From an uncultured archaeon (lineage in GTDB: Archaea > Nanobdellota > Nanobdellia > Pacearchaeales > GW2011-AR1), in NCBI GenBank assembly GCA_903873955.1, contig CAIQQL010000141.1, positions 1 through 6,487 of the forward strand: a stretch of 6,487 nucleotides of DNA. Direction: 5' to 3'. Position 1 is the first letter of the stretch, and the number at the start of each line of letters is the position of its first letter. Shown here piece after piece: positions 4,976-6,487 of this stretch. The translations under genes were made by a program, and so were the position numbers. Under the pieces are notes generated by a model. That model ran no database searches and was not told the origin of the DNA. It worked only from the letters and a program-made list of their open reading frames with translations.

Positions 4976-5688
4976 TGCTCATCGACACAATAACCCACCT
5001 GTTGAATCATTACCCCCATCTCTTTCTTTTTATCGGCCCTATCTTAGGAGAAGAAGTCTTGTTGGTTCTCGTTTTCCTTGCAGGAGGAGGCATTGTCCCA
5101 TTATGGTCAGTGATGATCTATGGCCTTTTGGGGATGCTGTTTGCAGATTGCCTTTGGTACCTCCTTGGAAGAGCCTCGCTCACTTCCGCATTCATCTCCA
5201 AACAAAACTTCTTCAAAAAAGGACAAAGAGAGCTGGGAGCCCTTGAACAGATCTCCTCGCATAAACTTCTTTTCATCTTCCCGCTCACCAAGTTTGTCTA
5301 TGGGACGAGGTCAATATCCCTATTCCTTTCAGGGCTTAAAAAAATCCCTTTCTGGAAACTCCTGATTGCAGACATCATTTCCATCATTATCTGGGCAGGG
5401 ATCATGTTCCCTCTGGCATTATTTGCAGGCCATGGGACCATCAGCTCATTTGCATCGGTCAAACGCATCGAGCATTTTATCGGATATTTCCTCGTAGGAA
5501 TCTTTTTCCTCTTTGTGATTGTGAAATACCTGATACCTTGGATTGTCAAAAGCCTGCTTAAGAAAGATGAAAACCTGAATGCTAATTTAAAACAAACTCC
5601 GGACGCGCAACAATCGTATTCGCAAGCACGGCGCGGTAACAGCCGACGAGCTGATCACCGCAAAAAACGCAAATCTTCTCATCAATAG
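4975..5688 (+). CDS. DedA/VTT-domain membrane protein
   Basis: DedA-family (SNARE-associated/VTT) proteins are polytopic membrane proteins; some bacterial members translocate undecaprenyl phosphate, and eukaryotic VTT relatives scramble lipids. The 237 residues show the family plan. A first re-entrant/hydrophobic region is LGEEVLLVLVFLAGGG (24-39), then FADCLWYLLGR (56-66), TKFVYGTRSISLFLSG (105-120), and helices at about 128-151 and 168-192. Glu26/27 fit the acidic site of the usual 'PGE'. Arg112 fits the second conserved arginine, but Lys106 and Tyr109 replace the usual first Arg and Pro. The hydrophobic core ends near 192. The basic tail (203-237, with RR and KKRK clusters) is encoded entirely antisense to the end of cbf5. 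Start: TAATG overlap with the glycosyltransferase plus a strong Shine-Dalgarno sequence. A role in moving or recycling a lipid carrier used by its operon partner is an inference. Confidence 0.87.
   Translation: MLIDTITHLLNHYPHLFLFIGPILGEEVLLVLVFLAGGGIVPLWSVMIYGLLGMLFADCLWYLLGRASLTSAFISKQNFFKKGQRELGALEQISSHKLLFIFPLTKFVYGTRSISLFLSGLKKIPFWKLLIADIISIIIWAGIMFPLALFAGHGTISSFASVKRIEHFIGYFLVGIFFLFVIVKYLIPWIVKSLLKKDENLNANLKQTPDAQQSYSQARRGNSRRADHRKKRKSSHQ
5582..5688. other. 107-bp convergent coding overlap between dedA and cbf5
   Basis: The last 35 codons plus stop of the dedA-like gene (plus strand) and the last 34 codons plus stop of cbf5 (minus strand) occupy the same DNA. First codon positions face first positions; the cbf5 wobble base faces the dedA second position. 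The cbf5 frame here encodes the final part of the PUA domain, the dedA frame a low-complexity basic tail. The tail therefore looks like the newer, less constrained product. Confidence 0.85.
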
Positions 5689-6445
5689 CGAGCTTGGGCA
5701 GATCACCTTCTACAAACGTCTCGAAAAGGGGAGAACCGGTCAGGACTTTTTTGAGCAGAGTTTTTTTGAGCATCACTATGGGAAGCACCTGAGCAACTAT
5801 CTCTCCAGGGATGAGCATCGACCGTAGCGGACCTTCATCGCCCTCTTTCCAGGCAAGATAGGCTTTTTCTACTTCATAGAGCGTATGACTCTCCTTCTCT
5901 TCAAACATTCCTGCCCGGGTCCTGCGCAGTTCAGTCATATGCGCGTCCCCTATCGCAGCTCCTGCATCGGTGACCAATTTGCGGATATAGGTCCCTGCCT
6001 GTACAGTTGATCGAAACAGGACATCTCTTCCCTGCCGTTCAAGCAATTCAAAGGATTTCACTTCCCGTACGCGTTCTACCCTGAGGACGTTTGACTTCAC
6101 AGGAGGAAGCTGTCGAATTGACCCTACAAACTTCTGCATCTGCGCCAAAAGGTCCTTGTCAGAGACATCATCGTGCAGATGCATAATACCGACATACTCT
6201 TTATCACGATGCATAAAGTATTCGTTTAAACGACAAGCTCTTCCCAACGCGACCGGCAGCACTCCAGTGACCATCGGATCCAGAGTACCAAAATGGCTGG
6301 TCTTATTGACCTTGAAAAGATCCTTGATAAATTGGGAGACTGTAAAGCTTGTAGGACCTGTGGGTTTATCCACATTGATAATTGAAAACGCGATCAGCTC
6401 CTTGAGAGGGCGCTGTTTTTTTATTTTTTCAATATCAATATGCAT
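5582..6445 (-). CDS. cbf5: Archaeal tRNA/rRNA pseudouridine synthase Cbf5 (TruB family, with PUA domain)
   Basis: Cbf5 is the catalytic subunit of H/ACA ribonucleoproteins, with Nop10, Gar1 and L7Ae, and in archaea can also form pseudouridine 55 in tRNA without a guide. The 287 residues show RPLKELI (12-18), INVDKPTGPTS (23-33), and the catalytic motif HFGTLDPMVTGVLPVALG (51-68) with Asp56. KEYVGIMHLHDDV (82-94), QLPPVKSNVLRVERVR (112-127), VLFRSTVQAGTYIRKLVTDAG (starting at 142), AHMTELRRTRAG (168-179) and LIPGE (211-215) follow. KEYV-MHLHDDV and AHMTELRRT are Cbf5 rather than bacterial TruB signatures. A PUA domain follows to the end (about 222-287). Archaeal Cbf5 is usually about 330-340 residues, so this one is short. 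Phe52 and Met58 replace residues normally Ser and Lys in 'HSGTLDPKVTG'. The start fits a TATA box 25.5 bp upstream. Confidence 0.92.
   Translation of the reverse strand: MHIDIEKIKKQRPLKELIAFSIINVDKPTGPTSFTVSQFIKDLFKVNKTSHFGTLDPMVTGVLPVALGRACRLNEYFMHRDKEYVGIMHLHDDVSDKDLLAQMQKFVGSIRQLPPVKSNVLRVERVREVKSFELLERQGRDVLFRSTVQAGTYIRKLVTDAGAAIGDAHMTELRRTRAGMFEEKESHTLYEVEKAYLAWKEGDEGPLRSMLIPGEIVAQVLPIVMLKKTLLKKVLTGSPLFETFVEGDLPKLAIDEKICVFCGDQLVGCYRAVLANTIVARPEFVLN
5747..5772 (+). terminator. Possible poly-T terminator of the hydrolase-GT4-dedA operon
   Basis: Two T runs (T6 at 5747-5752 and T7 at 5761-5767) lie 58 and 72 nt after the dedA stop, on the plus strand. Archaeal RNA polymerase can terminate at such T tracts without a hairpin. 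Both are antisense to Lys codons of cbf5, so they may exist only because of the protein sequence. Confidence 0.3.
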
Positions 6446-6466
6446 AGATAAGCGAAAGGAAGTGTA

Positions 6467-6474
6467 TTTTTATA
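6467..6474 (-). promoter_or_regulatory. TATA box of cbf5
   Basis: Reads TATAAAAA on the minus strand within a longer AT run (6465-6475), centred 25.5 bp before the ATG at 6445. Predicted transcript is leaderless. The remaining bases to the window end (6475-6487) show nothing else recognisable. Confidence 0.68.
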
Positions 6475-6487
6475 TCTATATGTGTGA

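Noticed and set aside
4947..5246. 99-codon plus-strand frame across the GT4/dedA junction
   Set aside because: It is out of frame with both well-supported genes and has a Pro/Arg-rich composition typical of an off-frame reading of a hydrophobic membrane-protein gene.
6414..6429. T8-A-T6 run on the plus strand near the cbf5 start
   Set aside because: It encodes Lys-Ile-Lys-Lys codons of Cbf5 on the minus strand, and no plus-strand gene ends nearby, so a terminator role is not supported.
1..6487. Search for CRISPR arrays, insertion sequences, tRNA or rRNA genes, toxin-antitoxin or defence genes
   Set aside because: No direct-repeat array, transposase motif, cloverleaf-like segment or defence family was seen; nearly all bases are accounted for by the listed genes and promoters.

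Overview
The window reads as a compact, gene-dense archaeal chromosome segment, most likely from a small-genome DPANN lineage (Woesearchaeota/Pacearchaeota-like). The archaeal call rests on a TrmY-type tRNA pseudouridine-54 N1-methyltransferase, a Cbf5-type rather than bacterial TruB-type pseudouridine synthase, and archaeal TATA boxes in front of nearly every transcription unit. The DPANN call is an inference. It rests on the class II lysyl-tRNA synthetase (many archaea use class I), gaps of about 35-60 bp between genes, and several divergent or shortened proteins.

Layout. Positions 1-2892 hold five genes on the minus strand: the N-terminal third of lysS (cut by the window edge), a four-helix membrane protein of unknown function, a small acylphosphatase-fold protein that has lost both catalytic residues, a divergent DUF362 protein, and trmY. 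Each is preceded by an AT-rich octamer centred about 25 bp (once about 30 bp) upstream of its ATG. They therefore look like separate, leaderless transcription units rather than one operon.

A 182-bp divergent region (2893-3074) holds the trmY promoter, two candidate plus-strand promoters and a possible 34-codon ORF. It is followed by a tightly packed plus-strand operon (3075-5688): a serine alpha/beta hydrolase, a GT4 glycosyltransferase resembling glycolipid synthases, and a DedA/VTT-domain membrane protein. The joins are a 2-nt gap and a 1-nt overlap, the latter with a strong Shine-Dalgarno sequence. Positions 5582-6445 hold cbf5 on the minus strand. It converges on dedA, and the two coding regions overlap by 107 bp.

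Function. One theme is tRNA: LysRS charging, Cbf5 (catalytic pseudouridine synthase of H/ACA RNPs, able to act on the tRNA T-loop) and TrmY (methylates pseudouridine 54). The second theme is the three-gene operon, which as a set suggests handling of lipid or glycolipid (ester hydrolysis, sugar transfer, lipid translocation). That is an inference from family membership. I saw no tRNA or rRNA gene, CRISPR array, insertion sequence or other mobile element. The most unusual items are the dead acylphosphatase, the dedA/cbf5 antisense overlap, the uniform TATA-to-ATG spacing, and the possible leaderless small ORF in front of the lipid-type operon.
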